IMG/VR virus record: IMGVR_UViG_3300006802_000133 | Span: 1-50,202 of that record | DNA from: a virus | Length of the DNA: 50,202 nt | Direction: 5' to 3' (one strand) | Part shown: positions 31,776 to 38,963 of the stretch, in pieces | Layout of the letters: the number at the start of each line of letters is the position of its first letter | Position numbering within the stretch: position 1 is the stretch's first letter | Translations under genes and position numbers: made by a program | The notes under the pieces: model-generated | What the model was told of the DNA's origin: nothing | Database searches by the model: none | The model's input: only the letters and a program-made list of their open reading frames with translations

Positions 31776-32225
31776 CTATACCTCTTCCCAATTTTGGCCT
31801 AAGAACAGGAGGGCTTCTGCCTCTCTGCGCCTTACAAGACCGTCTAGCACTTTACCACCTGCTTTATTCCATCGGCGTATTTGCGTTGGAACGTCGTTAT
31901 AATCTTCTTCATTCAGCCTGATCAGCAAAGTAGATTCCCTCAGGTTAGTTGGCCCTAGGTTGTATGTCCATGCTACTAATGCATCAAATTGATTCTGCTC
32001 AAGAGGGCACTCAACGATGTCATTGACGTACCCTTCAAACTCTTCAAGATCCTCAACGAGCATTCTCTCAGCGTCTTCCTGAGAGCAAGAATCGCCATCT
32101 TCCACGCCACGAGTATGACCGTACCCAATCGTCCAGACGTTAGCGGAACACTGATAAGCCTCTAGTTCGCACCCTTCAAACTTCTTAATGAGAGCCACGC
32201 CCTCTGCGCTTGTTTGTTTACTCAT
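31776..32225 (-). CDS. GH24-type endolysin with Cys in the catalytic triad
   Basis: The 149-residue protein is a T4/P22-type lysozyme: IKKFEGCELEAYQCSANVWT followed by IGYGHT gives Glu17-x8-Cys26-x5-Thr32, where Cys replaces the usual Asp. The remainder (QNQFDALVAWTYNLGPTNLR) is the second lobe. It cleaves peptidoglycan glycan strands. ATG 32225 (ATGA-type overlap with the upstream gene) is preferred to a further upstream in-frame start. There is no signal anchor, so release depends on a holin. Asp-to-Cys at this site is known to retain activity in T4 lysozyme. Confidence 0.9.
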   Translation of the reverse strand: MSKQTSAEGVALIKKFEGCELEAYQCSANVWTIGYGHTRGVEDGDSCSQEDAERMLVEDLEEFEGYVNDIVECPLEQNQFDALVAWTYNLGPTNLRESTLLIRLNEEDYNDVPTQIRRWNKAGGKVLDGLVRRREAEALLFLGQNWEEV

Positions 32226-32718
32226 AGATATTTTGCACCTCAAACGACACGTCATGCTTTTTCTGATATATGTTCAGTGTAAACCTAATCTCTTGCTTCG
32301 TATTCCGATACATGTGTCTTTGACCAGCATTCTTCCATGTAACTAATCGATTCGGGAGCCACACAACCTCTTCAAAAAACAATCTTGTCCCCTCAATTTT
32401 CTGTAGAAAAAGTGTTCCGTCCCCCGTTTCTGGAGCAAGGTAGAGTACAGTGCTGACAATCTTATCTGGATGATCGGCGTGAAGGTCGTACTCGTACCCC
32501 GGATCGCACTTGGTAATAGACGCTTCAAAAACTCCGACAGGATCTGCAACCTTGTCGGCATAACAACTTCTAATCCTACCCACTGTTTCTGCATCCAGCA
32601 GTGCCTCAGACTTCTCTATGCCGTTGTATGAATCAACGTGCGTATATCTTAAATCGTTGAGATCTCGGACTAAGTCTTGATAAAGATCGTCGTAAAGAAA
32701 ATCATCTACTACTTTCAC
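32218..32718 (-). CDS. 2-oxoglutarate/Fe(II) oxygenase (prolyl hydroxylase-like fold)
   Basis: The 166-residue single-domain enzyme has YDLHADHPDKIVSTVLYL with His80-x-Asp82, then GDGTLFLQ, PNRLVTWKN, a distal His135 in AGQRHMYRN and Arg145 in EIRFTLNIYQ, which would hold 2-oxoglutarate. This full set predicts an active dioxygenase. Substrates in phages are known for only a few (hydroxylated proteins or nucleotides). Here it sits in a three-gene block with a COQ4-like and a radical SAM gene; a shared pathway is an inference. Overlaps both neighbours (17 nt and 8 nt). Confidence 0.85.
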   Translation of the reverse strand: MKVVDDFLYDDLYQDLVRDLNDLRYTHVDSYNGIEKSEALLDAETVGRIRSCYADKVADPVGVFEASITKCDPGYEYDLHADHPDKIVSTVLYLAPETGDGTLFLQKIEGTRLFFEEVVWLPNRLVTWKNAGQRHMYRNTKQEIRFTLNIYQKKHDVSFEVQNIYE

Positions 32719-33433
32719 GGGTAGGACTCTTTGAAGCTCTTAGCTTGTACATCAACTCGTGATATTTAATGGGCGACCTGATCTTCATGAGCGACTTAAC
32801 ATCGATTAGAGGCATCTCTAACAAAGCAGGCCAGTCCATACCGGCAAGCCACTCCGCCTTGCGCCCGTTCATGTACGCCTCAAAAGACGCAGCAAAAACA
32901 CCCCAGCCCTTTTTCCTAGCGTGGGTTATCGTCATGGGTATCGTCATTGCGATAATCCCGAAGTTTGCAAAGTTGCCATGCAAGAACCAGAGCAAGACAA
33001 CCTCGCCAAACGGGTTCCTCTCATATCCTGTAACGGTGTGAGTCAGATCATGCTGATCCCTATACCACCGGATATAACAGTTGAACGCCGACTCAGAGGG
33101 CTTCTCGCCTCGCTTCTTGGTGTCATCAGCAAATTGAGATGTAGATCGACTAGTATCAACTAAAAATCTAGAGTACTCGTGGCCTAAGCTACCTACCGGC
33201 ATAGCTTTAAGCTTATCAACATCATCCAGAATCCCGACTAACGACTCATCGTTATCGATGATCCTTGATCCTATTGGAGTACGGCGAAACGTTTCGTACT
33301 GTTTGCGGACAGAGCGCGAGGATAGCCAATTAAAAACAATGAAAGCGGCCTCAAGGTCGTTGGGATTCTTGTACAACCTACGCATAGCGCCTAACACGCT
33401 GCGTAATTGATTCTTTATCTTCCTTAGACCCAA
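32702..33433 (-). CDS. COQ4-like protein (ubiquinone biosynthesis family)
   Basis: The 243-residue protein matches COQ4 in length and key features. It has a GSLGHEYSRFL segment (about 81-91) like the COQ4 N-terminal motif. The diagnostic zinc motif is H-D-x2-H-x11-E: His128, Asp129, His132, Glu144 (DQHDLTHTVTGYERNPFGEV). The surrounding helices are LLWFLHGNFANFGIIAMT. COQ4 organises ubiquinone synthesis and removes the C1 carboxyl group of the ring precursor in eukaryotes and bacteria. A phage copy could modify host quinone metabolism, or be a binding scaffold. It is flanked by radical SAM and oxygenase genes with short overlaps. The family call is strong; activity is untested. Confidence 0.82.
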   Translation of the reverse strand: MGLRKIKNQLRSVLGAMRRLYKNPNDLEAAFIVFNWLSSRSVRKQYETFRRTPIGSRIIDNDESLVGILDDVDKLKAMPVGSLGHEYSRFLVDTSRSTSQFADDTKKRGEKPSESAFNCYIRWYRDQHDLTHTVTGYERNPFGEVVLLWFLHGNFANFGIIAMTIPMTITHARKKGWGVFAASFEAYMNGRKAEWLAGMDWPALLEMPLIDVKSLMKIRSPIKYHELMYKLRASKSPTRESSR

Positions 33434-34248
33434 TGTTTATACCTCTCAACAAACTCAGGCTTTGCACACTGCACATCGCACACACTGCAAGGCGGTGTCA
33501 CATCTCTATTACCATTAATAAGCTCAGTAGAGATTCGTTGTAACTCCTTGTTATCACGCCACTCTCTAAACAGATTAACATCTTTGACGTTAGCAAAGCC
33601 GATTTGATGCGACCAGTCGTTGCAACACATCTGCAACTCACCGTCGAAGTTAATGAATATCCCCCTCATGGGGTGTACACACGGGCCTTTCACGGCGGTG
33701 CCACCTGCGATTAACCCTGCCCTGTGATTAAAGACATGCTTGTATCTGAAGTTGCCACCCTTAGGGTCTGGGTAGTCAGGTAACACATTCACGTCTCCAA
33801 CCGAGCCACCGTCCGGCTTCCAGTAATCCTCAATCCGCTCACCGTTATCTAAGCGTGGATACTTCTTTCGTCTAGCCTTAAAGTCTTCTTCGGTGGTGTA
33901 GGTATTAAGGACTAGATTATCTAGCTGACGGTAGTAATCCCAGTAACGATCAAGCCGCCACCCATTCGTTGTCACCTGTGTACGGTATCTGTTGGGTTTA
34001 CGAAGCAACCGCTGAATTATCTTCTCGAACTGAGGATGATTTGTGCTTTCCCCTCGACCCGCCAAAATGACATTACCGCTGAATCGCCATTCTTCGATCT
34101 GATCCATGATCAGGTCGAACATTTCTAGCGTCATGTTCTGGTTGTTGTTGGGGTAAATAGATGCATCAGACCGTGGACAGAACGAACATGTGCGGTTGCA
34201 CAAGTCCGTAATGTTTATATCAATCTGAACTATCCCCTCCAGATCCAT
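33424..34248 (-). CDS. Radical SAM/SPASM-type enzyme
   Basis: The 274-residue protein has the [4Fe-4S]-SAM motif C-x3-C-x2-C (Cys17, Cys21, Cys24 in DLCNRTCSFC) and the later GRGEST/HP segment of the SAM-binding fold. The C-terminal Cys cluster (Cys190, Cys208/209, Cys254, Cys257, Cys261) resembles SPASM or twitch domains that bind auxiliary clusters and usually modify peptides or small metabolites. CVHPMRGIFINFDGELQMCC is the typical SPASM onset. It is first in the trio with the COQ4-like and 2OG oxygenase genes. The substrate is unknown. Confidence 0.88.
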   Translation of the reverse strand: MDLEGIVQIDINITDLCNRTCSFCPRSDASIYPNNNQNMTLEMFDLIMDQIEEWRFSGNVILAGRGESTNHPQFEKIIQRLLRKPNRYRTQVTTNGWRLDRYWDYYRQLDNLVLNTYTTEEDFKARRKKYPRLDNGERIEDYWKPDGGSVGDVNVLPDYPDPKGGNFRYKHVFNHRAGLIAGGTAVKGPCVHPMRGIFINFDGELQMCCNDWSHQIGFANVKDVNLFREWRDNKELQRISTELINGNRDVTPPCSVCDVQCAKPEFVERYKHWV

Positions 34249-34609
34249 TCGTATCTTCCGATAAGTCTTTGTAGTACTCGATTATAGACAAAGCCTGTCT
34301 AATATACCTCTTTACTTCTGCCATGTTAGAGGAAAGGTTTTCGTAACCCTTTGGCGACACTCCATAATATGCGTTTACTGGAGCGTTACCGGCCTCTAGA
34401 TCGTCTAGATATTCACGCATCGTGTCTGGGGTTAGCACCTTCCACTCAACAGGTGCCATCGAAACAGAGTTGGGTAAAGGCGGATGATAGACAGCCGCTT
34501 GCTGTACCACAGTCACAACCTCAACCTGCTTTGTTTCAGGAACGTATGGCTCACGACCTATTAGGCCGCAACCACTAAGAAGAAGTATTGGTAATAGCTT
34601 CCAGATCAC
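34220..34609 (-). CDS. Outer-membrane spanin lipoprotein candidate (Rz1-like)
   Basis: The 129-residue protein has a lipoprotein signal: MIWKLLPILLLSGCGLIG with Cys14 in the lipobox (LLSGC). The mature part starts acidic, then has a Pro-rich stretch (YHPPLPNSVSMAPVEWKVLT) as in o-spanins, and a C-terminal helix. The GTG start lies inside the end of the i-spanin gene in another frame (35-nt overlap), the classical spanin arrangement. Paired with it, the protein would fuse inner and outer membranes at lysis. The 3' end overlaps the radical SAM gene by 29 nt. Confidence 0.75.
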   Translation of the reverse strand: MIWKLLPILLLSGCGLIGREPYVPETKQVEVVTVVQQAAVYHPPLPNSVSMAPVEWKVLTPDTMREYLDDLEAGNAPVNAYYGVSPKGYENLSSNMAEVKRYIRQALSIIEYYKDLSEDTNGSGGDSSD

Positions 34610-34973
34610 TCAGCACCCCTTTCGTCCCGCGATTGATTATCTTCTCTATCAAACCCGGCTTCCGTAAAGAGAGAACAGTCATATCGTGCTTTGCGAACTT
34701 TTTTCTGATCGTCTCCACCTCACGTTGAGATTCTGCGTTGTCAATCTGCAACTGAGAAACACGCTCATACATTTCTTGCTGACGGGTTTCTGCCTTAACA
34801 ATTTGCTCGTTAAGATTTTTCACACTGGACTCTAGGGCCGCTTGGTTATCTGCCGCCACTCGAAGCTGAACAGACAAGGCTTCCTTCTCTGCCTCTGCCT
34901 TATCATGATACATCTTGAAAGCGCCACCAGTCAGAGCTAAAGCAACTCCAAGAACTCCAGCTAGCTGCCACAT
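34575..34973 (-). CDS. Inner-membrane spanin candidate (Rz-like)
   Basis: ATG 34973 begins MWQLAGVLGVALALTGGAFK, an N-terminal membrane anchor, followed by a long coiled coil (VQLRVAADNQAALESSVKNL and onward) and a conserved-looking C-terminal part with HDMTVLSLRKPGLIEKIINR. That is the normal i-spanin plan: type II topology with the coiled coil in the periplasm. The start is chosen because the longer frame extends far into the previous gene and this ATG is preceded by AGGAAATGAT. The total length of 132 residues fits Rz proteins. Confidence 0.75.
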   Translation of the reverse strand: MWQLAGVLGVALALTGGAFKMYHDKAEAEKEALSVQLRVAADNQAALESSVKNLNEQIVKAETRQQEMYERVSQLQIDNAESQREVETIRKKFAKHDMTVLSLRKPGLIEKIINRGTKGVLSDLEAITNTSS

Positions 34974-34974
34974 A

Positions 34975-35301
34975 TCATTTCCTATTTGACCAAGCTTGAG
35001 CGCCAAAAAACGCTGCAAGTATGCCTGCAACGGATACAAAATATACTGCTGCCATATCACCCAAGATGGTTGCTGCTTGATTCATCCCAAAGAACTCACT
35101 GATAACCACCAGTGACGGATATAACAGCATACCCCAGAGCGCGAACCACGACATAGCTCGTTGAGCATCTGCCCGTTCATGCTGTAGCCGCAGTTCCTGC
35201 AACTCCTTGCTCGTTTGTAGCTCTTCATCAGAGACGATGCCGTCACCATCCGTATCGAAGCTAGCATATTCAGAGCCTTCCTCTAATCGCTTTGCTGCCA
35301 T
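34975..35301 (-). CDS. Membrane protein with EF-hand loop, holin candidate
   Basis: The 108-residue protein has a soluble N-terminus with one canonical EF-hand loop FDTDGDGIVSDEEL (about residues 15-28), a charged helix (ELQELRLQHERADAQR), and two hydrophobic spans (AMSWFALWGMLLYPSLVVIS and AAVYFVSVAGILAAFFGAQA). Location directly before the spanin pair supports a holin. A calcium site on a holin could tie lysis timing to divalent ions, which is speculative. The stop (TGA 34977-34975) is 1 nt from the i-spanin ATG. Confidence 0.65.
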   Translation of the reverse strand: MAAKRLEEGSEYASFDTDGDGIVSDEELQTSKELQELRLQHERADAQRAMSWFALWGMLLYPSLVVISEFFGMNQAATILGDMAAVYFVSVAGILAAFFGAQAWSNRK

Positions 35302-35302
35302 A

Positions 35303-35509
35303 TCAGTCCCAAGTCTTTGTGTTCTCTGGAACCCGCTTCGGGATGCAATATGCTGTCACGTTTTCTTGCCTCTGATAGCGGTTGTTTATCTTTGTTTTGC
35401 CTGTGCTGACGTAGTAAGCAAAAGCGTTGCATCGTGTAATGTCGCGGAAGTAAAACTGATCTGCTATTGGCTCACCGTTTATCACCACAACCAATAAGAA
35501 CGCCATCAT
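35303..35509 (-). CDS. Small protein with hydrophobic N-terminus (68 aa)
   Basis: ATG 35509 (or the adjacent ATG 35506) overlaps the stop of the upstream gene, giving MMAFLLVVVINGEPIADQFY, a hydrophobic N-terminus that could anchor or export the protein. The remainder has two cysteines and a basic stretch (YYVSTGKTKINNRYQRQENV). Longer starts are rejected as they lie in the previous gene and use TTG. Position in the lysis region suggests an envelope role, not proven. Confidence 0.55.
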   Translation of the reverse strand: MMAFLLVVVINGEPIADQFYFRDITRCNAFAYYVSTGKTKINNRYQRQENVTAYCIPKRVPENTKTWD

Positions 35510-35955
35510 CGTGTCAACCAACCAAGTAGTAGCGCCAGCGTCATGGGTAGCAGAAATAGTAGTACGGTACCAATAACGGCGTATTCTTTAACTTCTTTCC
35601 AAAACTTCTTTTTAGCTGCCGCCTTCCTAGCCAACTCAAGCTGCTTTTGCTTACGAGCGTCTGCCATCGCCTGCATAGCTTCTTGGTACAACTGTCCGTT
35701 ACCACTAACGGTAAACAAATCCTTGATCTCACGCATGGTTTCTTGGATCTGCTTCTTTGCCAACGCCGCTTTCACAGCATCGGCCTCTGACAGCTTGCCA
35801 TCGTTTTGAGCGCGCTGTAGCTCTACCTCGGCACCACCTAACGCAGACAAAAACCCAGAGATAGACTGAATGTCATTAGTCGTTTCAGCGACCTGCTTGA
35901 TCGCACTGGTAGCCGCATTTACGCCAGCTACAATTGCAGCGATCTCGCCAATCAC
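35506..35955 (-). CDS. Membrane-associated coiled-coil protein (149 aa)
   Basis: The GTG start at 35955 gives MIGEIAAIVAGVNAATSAIK, followed by a long charged helical region (FLSALGGAEVELQRAQNDGK, then KKKFWKEVKEYAV) and a C-terminal hydrophobic span IGTVLLFLLPMTLALLLGWL. Topology is consistent with a tail-anchored membrane protein. Such proteins recur beside phage lysis genes and may be pinholins or regulators. I cannot assign function. The junctions with neighbours overlap or are 2 nt apart. Confidence 0.55.
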   Translation of the reverse strand: MIGEIAAIVAGVNAATSAIKQVAETTNDIQSISGFLSALGGAEVELQRAQNDGKLSEADAVKAALAKKQIQETMREIKDLFTVSGNGQLYQEAMQAMADARKQKQLELARKAAAKKKFWKEVKEYAVIGTVLLFLLPMTLALLLGWLTR

Positions 35956-35957
35956 AA

Positions 35958-36146
35958 TCAGCCACCCATAAACTGTGGCAGAGCCACCGCAACAATCACC
36001 GTCACATAAACGCCCCAGATCATCATTTCAAGACGATCAAATCGCTTGCTGCCATCTTGAAGACGCTTTTCGATACCCTCGTACCTAACCGCGCATTCAC
36101 GCTCGTGGGCTTCAATTTGCGCTATGGCCTTCTCTGTAGGGGTCAT
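35958..36146 (-). CDS. Small tail-anchored membrane protein (62 aa)
   Basis: MTPTEKAIAQIEAHERECAV starts at ATG 36146 with AGGGGTC upstream; a longer in-frame start lies within the preceding gene and is not used. Its N-terminal helix is charged and its C-terminus is one span (MMIWGVYVTVIVAVALPQF). The charged N-terminus plus single C-terminal span is like XhlA-type hemolysin/holin partners. It overlaps the previous gene by 4 nt. Function unknown, lysis-related by position. Confidence 0.6.
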   Translation of the reverse strand: MTPTEKAIAQIEAHERECAVRYEGIEKRLQDGSKRFDRLEMMIWGVYVTVIVAVALPQFMGG

Positions 36147-36331
36147 ATTTGTTTTGCCTTCATCATATCTTGTCTGTTTTCCTTCAGCATAGCTGCAACA
36201 GCATGCCACCACATGGGGCTAACCTTGCCCGTTACAACAACCGCAACGAAACCTTGGCTTTTAGCTTCTTGAATAGCTTTTCTAACGGCCTGATCGATAG
36301 CGCCAAAATCATAATCAATACTATCTGACAT
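36143..36331 (-). CDS. Unknown small protein (62 aa)
   Basis: MSDSIDYDFGAIDQAVRKAI is an acidic/helical start; the centre FVAVVVTGKVSPMWWHAVAA is hydrophobic and the end basic (MLKENRQDMMKAKQI). ATG 36331 has a weak GAGGTG upstream. Its first 100 nt overlap another plausible frame (36232-36402). Both frames give protein-like sequences. Function unknown. Confidence 0.5.
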   Translation of the reverse strand: MSDSIDYDFGAIDQAVRKAIQEAKSQGFVAVVVTGKVSPMWWHAVAAMLKENRQDMMKAKQI

Positions 36332-36402
36332 AAGAATAACAGCACCTCTAATCTAGAATCAGAGGCTTCTTCTCGCCATAACTCCGACTCTTCTTTTGTC
36401 AT
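36232..36402 (-). CDS. Mini membrane protein overlapping its neighbour (56 aa)
   Basis: This frame is not covered by any larger gene at its start: ATG 36402 overlaps the stop of the upstream gene in the ATGA form. It gives MTKEESELWREEASDSRLEV, then LLFLCQIVLIMILAL (one hydrophobic span), then a very basic tail SIRPLEKLFKKLKAKVSLRL. The acidic-span-basic order is a reasonable small membrane protein, perhaps holin- or antiholin-like. Coding is doubled with the 36143-36331 gene for 100 nt. Confidence 0.5.
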   Translation of the reverse strand: MTKEESELWREEASDSRLEVLLFLCQIVLIMILALSIRPLEKLFKKLKAKVSLRLL

Positions 36403-36605
36403 GCCAGCAGGTCTAGTGATTTTGAAGAAGCCAACTGCTCTACAGTAATCCTGCCATCCTGCATGGTATACACGGTAGGCATAACAGTCTCTATTGCCTC
36501 TCGAACCAACTCCCCTTCACCGCCGGTTTTCAAGACCTCCTGCTTCTGGATAGCGACCTGCTTCCAGCTAACCTGAGGCGCTCCTCCAACAGAACCAATG
36601 TCCAT
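36399..36605 (-). CDS. Unknown small protein (68 aa)
   Basis: MDIGSVGGAPQVSWKQVAIQ begins right after the stop of the gene before it. The sequence continues with a helix (EGELVREAIETVMPTVYTMQ) and a short end SSKSLDLLA. There is no membrane segment or Cys. Its stop is overlapped by the next mini-gene. No recognised family; co-located with other lysis-region genes. Confidence 0.5.
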   Translation of the reverse strand: MDIGSVGGAPQVSWKQVAIQKQEVLKTGGEGELVREAIETVMPTVYTMQDGRITVEQLASSKSLDLLA

Positions 36606-36830
36606 CTATTTAACAGGGCGTAGGTCAGGGATGCTTTCAGTGTTCATCGAACTCCAGTCCTGCACTCCATGAGCTATCTCGTCAGCAAGGGTATTGCATA
36701 ACCGTTCATACGCCTTTTGTTGAAGGGAGGCATTACAGTGCTCTACCAGCAGGTTCTGCAATTCTTGTGGCAGATCTGCAACCTTGTACTCAGTACCATC
36801 CACGTCAATCGTCTCAGGTATATACATCAT
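36606..36830 (-). CDS. Unknown small acidic protein (74 aa)
   Basis: ATG 36830 has AAGGAGAC 4 nt upstream, a good ribosome-binding site. MMYIPETIDVDGTEYKVADL then PQELQNLLVEHCNASLQQKA: a short beta hairpin followed by a helix, a layout common in phage helper proteins. The C-terminus QDWSSMNTESIPDLRPVK has no obvious motif. Function unknown. Confidence 0.6.
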   Translation of the reverse strand: MMYIPETIDVDGTEYKVADLPQELQNLLVEHCNASLQQKAYERLCNTLADEIAHGVQDWSSMNTESIPDLRPVK

Positions 36831-36836
36831 GTCTCC

Positions 36837-37415
36837 TTAATCATCATCAACAACAATGTTTGCGTTGCTGTTCATCGTGAGTGTTCTTGCATTACGACTA
36901 GAGTAGGCCGTGCCCGATAGATCTTCTAGCGTTTCTGATATTCCCCAGTCACCGCTTACATCTCTGATGCGCGTGTTACCGTCCTCGGTGAAGTCTTTGA
37001 GGCGACTACCTTTTTCAGAAACATGACTCTGGATGCTGGTGACCCCTTGTTCCTTTAGCCATGTGTGAAAGCTGACAACGTTGGCCTTATCGTATACATA
37101 ACTTCTGCTGCCATTAGCGTCAGCCGCACCAAGCCAAATCCACATATCTAACTGGCTATTAGCCACTGTTCCAAAAACCAAAGTTAGAATCAGCCCGTCA
37201 TCTTCCGTCTTGAAACAGAAAGCGTTATCTCTTGAAATGTATTGTTCAGCAATGGCGCGAAGGTGCGCTTTTTGATCATCGTATGTCGTAAGTCCTCTCT
37301 CAGCGAAAGGGAATGTACCTGTTGCTGCGTCTGTCATAATGGCTAACGAACCATCAAACACACGATCAAACTCAGCATCTACGATGGAGAATATGCGTGT
37401 ACGAACCAAGGCCAT
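36837..37415 (-). CDS. Unknown protein, possibly GNAT-like (192 aa)
   Basis: Beginning MALVRTRIFSIVDAEFDRVF, the sequence has an alternating strand/helix core (DGLILTLVFGTVANSQLDMW, then IWLGAADANGSRSYVYDKAN) that could be a GNAT-like fold, although no clear CoA-binding loop is visible. The C-terminal 50 residues (SGDWGISETLEDLSGTAYSS) seem extended and acidic. It lies after two fibre-adjacent genes (37415-38113 and the GT-like gene). Overlaps upstream gene in a TAATG. Confidence 0.45.
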   Translation of the reverse strand: MALVRTRIFSIVDAEFDRVFDGSLAIMTDAATGTFPFAERGLTTYDDQKAHLRAIAEQYISRDNAFCFKTEDDGLILTLVFGTVANSQLDMWIWLGAADANGSRSYVYDKANVVSFHTWLKEQGVTSIQSHVSEKGSRLKDFTEDGNTRIRDVSGDWGISETLEDLSGTAYSSRNARTLTMNSNANIVVDDD

Positions 37416-38113
37416 TAGTTACTCTCCGCTAAAGCTTTGATGAATCTTGACTGCGACTCGCATCGACCTATGTATGCTTCAGCTTGAGTCTTCTTTTCCT
37501 CGCTAAGGTTCCCTACGAATGGCGTAACACGATCAAGGGCATAAGCATACCTAGCTGCTCCATAGAGACCGTGAGTCAACACACCAACATAATTCAAGAC
37601 ACTAGCTTGATGACCAAGAACGCCGTACCTAGCTAGCTCTGCGGCAGGTAAGACCCTTTCTGCAACACGATCCACCCTATGATTCATGTAACGAGGCATC
37701 TTTAATATCTTCTTGTCACGCAACGCGCCTGCATCTTGCTCTGGAGTAACATCCCACAGGTCGGGATTGACTATGATGACATCTAAGTCCCATGTCCCGT
37801 GAGTGATGTTCGCACCGGCTAAGTTGTATATCTGATCGTGCTTTTCGCTGTCCACATAGACACCGCGCTTCGCTAAGGATATATGGAACGTGGAGAGTTT
37901 TTCGTCAGGGGGCAAGTCTTCTGGTTTTATATCAAGAACAATACCGCCTCGAACGCACATCGTGATGCCGTCTGCATTGTCAAGTGCAGTAGCAATGACA
38001 CCAGAAGCCCCCTTCTTGATCAAGACAGGCTCCCAATCAGGCATGTTCGCCTTGATAGAGTCTACTGTGATCGCGCTCCAAGCGTTCTCACGGACTAGTA
38101 TTTTTGGGTTCAA
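37415..38113 (-). CDS. Unknown protein next to glycosyltransferase (232 aa)
   Basis: I prefer the TTG start at 38113 because GGAGG lies 9 nt upstream; no ATG fits, and the longer frame is wholly inside the previous gene. The sequence begins with LNPKILVRENAWSAITVDSI. It shows alternating alpha/beta segments with VIIVNPDLWDVTPEQDAGAL and an acidic DLD before it, which might be a GT-A-like or nucleotide-binding fold, but no motif is decisive. Context (GT-like gene upstream, GNAT-like candidate downstream) suggests modification of a virion component. Confidence 0.5.
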   Translation of the reverse strand: MNPKILVRENAWSAITVDSIKANMPDWEPVLIKKGASGVIATALDNADGITMCVRGGIVLDIKPEDLPPDEKLSTFHISLAKRGVYVDSEKHDQIYNLAGANITHGTWDLDVIIVNPDLWDVTPEQDAGALRDKKILKMPRYMNHRVDRVAERVLPAAELARYGVLGHQASVLNYVGVLTHGLYGAARYAYALDRVTPFVGNLSEEKKTQAEAYIGRCESQSRFIKALAESN

Positions 38114-38963
38114 TGTGAGGAACCTCCGAAAACTGATTGAAAAATGAGGCAATACGATCTATCGCGTCATCGCTTTTGCCATTGATTATACCGCTAAACG
38201 GACTGTCAAATACTCTAATCAGATTATCCCGGTAATTACCACCGCTTAGTATGGCTTTGTATATAGAGGCGTATGTGTGATGGTTTTTGGATTTCAGATC
38301 TGTAAACAGATGAAACCCTTTACCTGCCGCTATTGCGGCTATTCCCATTTCGCTATTCCAACAACATCCCACGATATCTGCCGCATGCATAAGCTCATGC
38401 CCTGACTCCTTCTTGTTCAGGACATTATCTTCGCCATACAAGTTTTTAAGATGAACCACCAGCGACACGCTAGAGATTGGATGAGGCTTAATTACAGCGC
38501 CCTGATCGACCGCAGCTTTCACCAACGCCCAATCCAATACCTGTTTTATGCAGTTGGTTCCGGGCAGGAATATCACAAACTTGTGCTTGGACTTAGCACT
38601 TCTTAGCCTGTATTTGTCCTCAATACCCTGACCCATCTGATCGACTAGCTTTTCGCCATAGCCGGTTGGGTCAAGCTTTACACTTGCGTACATAGCCATT
38701 TCAGCAAAATGTACATTGGCGGGTTTTATGTACAGGTAGTCTTCAAGAGCGTCCGTATAAACGTAGCCGTGGATCTCTTTGTCACCGCCCATGTCATACC
38801 AAAGGTCGTACTCAAGATTAGTGTTATAAAGTCCGCGCTCAGGAAGCAAGCTGGCTAGATTTAGCGAGTTACATTTAGGGTTCCTAAGAATGTTCCCGCT
38901 TTTGAAGAAATGCGATCCTGTTTTCCCAAGACGATCATCGAGGGCTAACTGCTCAATCGCCAC
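38088..38963 (-). CDS. GT-B-like glycosyltransferase (capsule-polysaccharide type)
   Basis: GTG 38963 (GGAG 7 nt upstream) gives about 291 residues; a GTG at 38984 is possible. The C-terminal half carries the GT-B/KpsS-type signature: VIKPHPISSVSLVVHLKNLY with the KPHP motif, then HAADIVGCCWNSEMGIAAIA and a hydrophobic GKGFHLFTDL segment. A conserved FLPGTNCIKQVLDWALVKAA segment precedes it. These enzymes transfer sugars or sugar-phosphates from nucleotide donors. The gene follows the Thr/Ser/Asn-rich fibre gene with only a 55-residue gene between, so the fibre is a candidate substrate. The donor is unknown. Confidence 0.6.
   Translation of the reverse strand: MAIEQLALDDRLGKTGSHFFKSGNILRNPKCNSLNLASLLPERGLYNTNLEYDLWYDMGGDKEIHGYVYTDALEDYLYIKPANVHFAEMAMYASVKLDPTGYGEKLVDQMGQGIEDKYRLRSAKSKHKFVIFLPGTNCIKQVLDWALVKAAVDQGAVIKPHPISSVSLVVHLKNLYGEDNVLNKKESGHELMHAADIVGCCWNSEMGIAAIAAGKGFHLFTDLKSKNHHTYASIYKAILSGGNYRDNLIRVFDSPFSGIINGKSDDAIDRIASFFNQFSEVPHIEPKNTSP

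Noticed and set aside
36339-36368. Near-palindrome CCTCTAATCTAGAATCAGAGG as an operator
   Set aside because: Imperfect, and located inside coding sequence of the mini membrane protein; no support for function.
37890-38147. Plus-strand frames opposite the 37415-38113 gene
   Set aside because: They run against the operon and have no start signals; the minus-strand frame is continuous and coupled.
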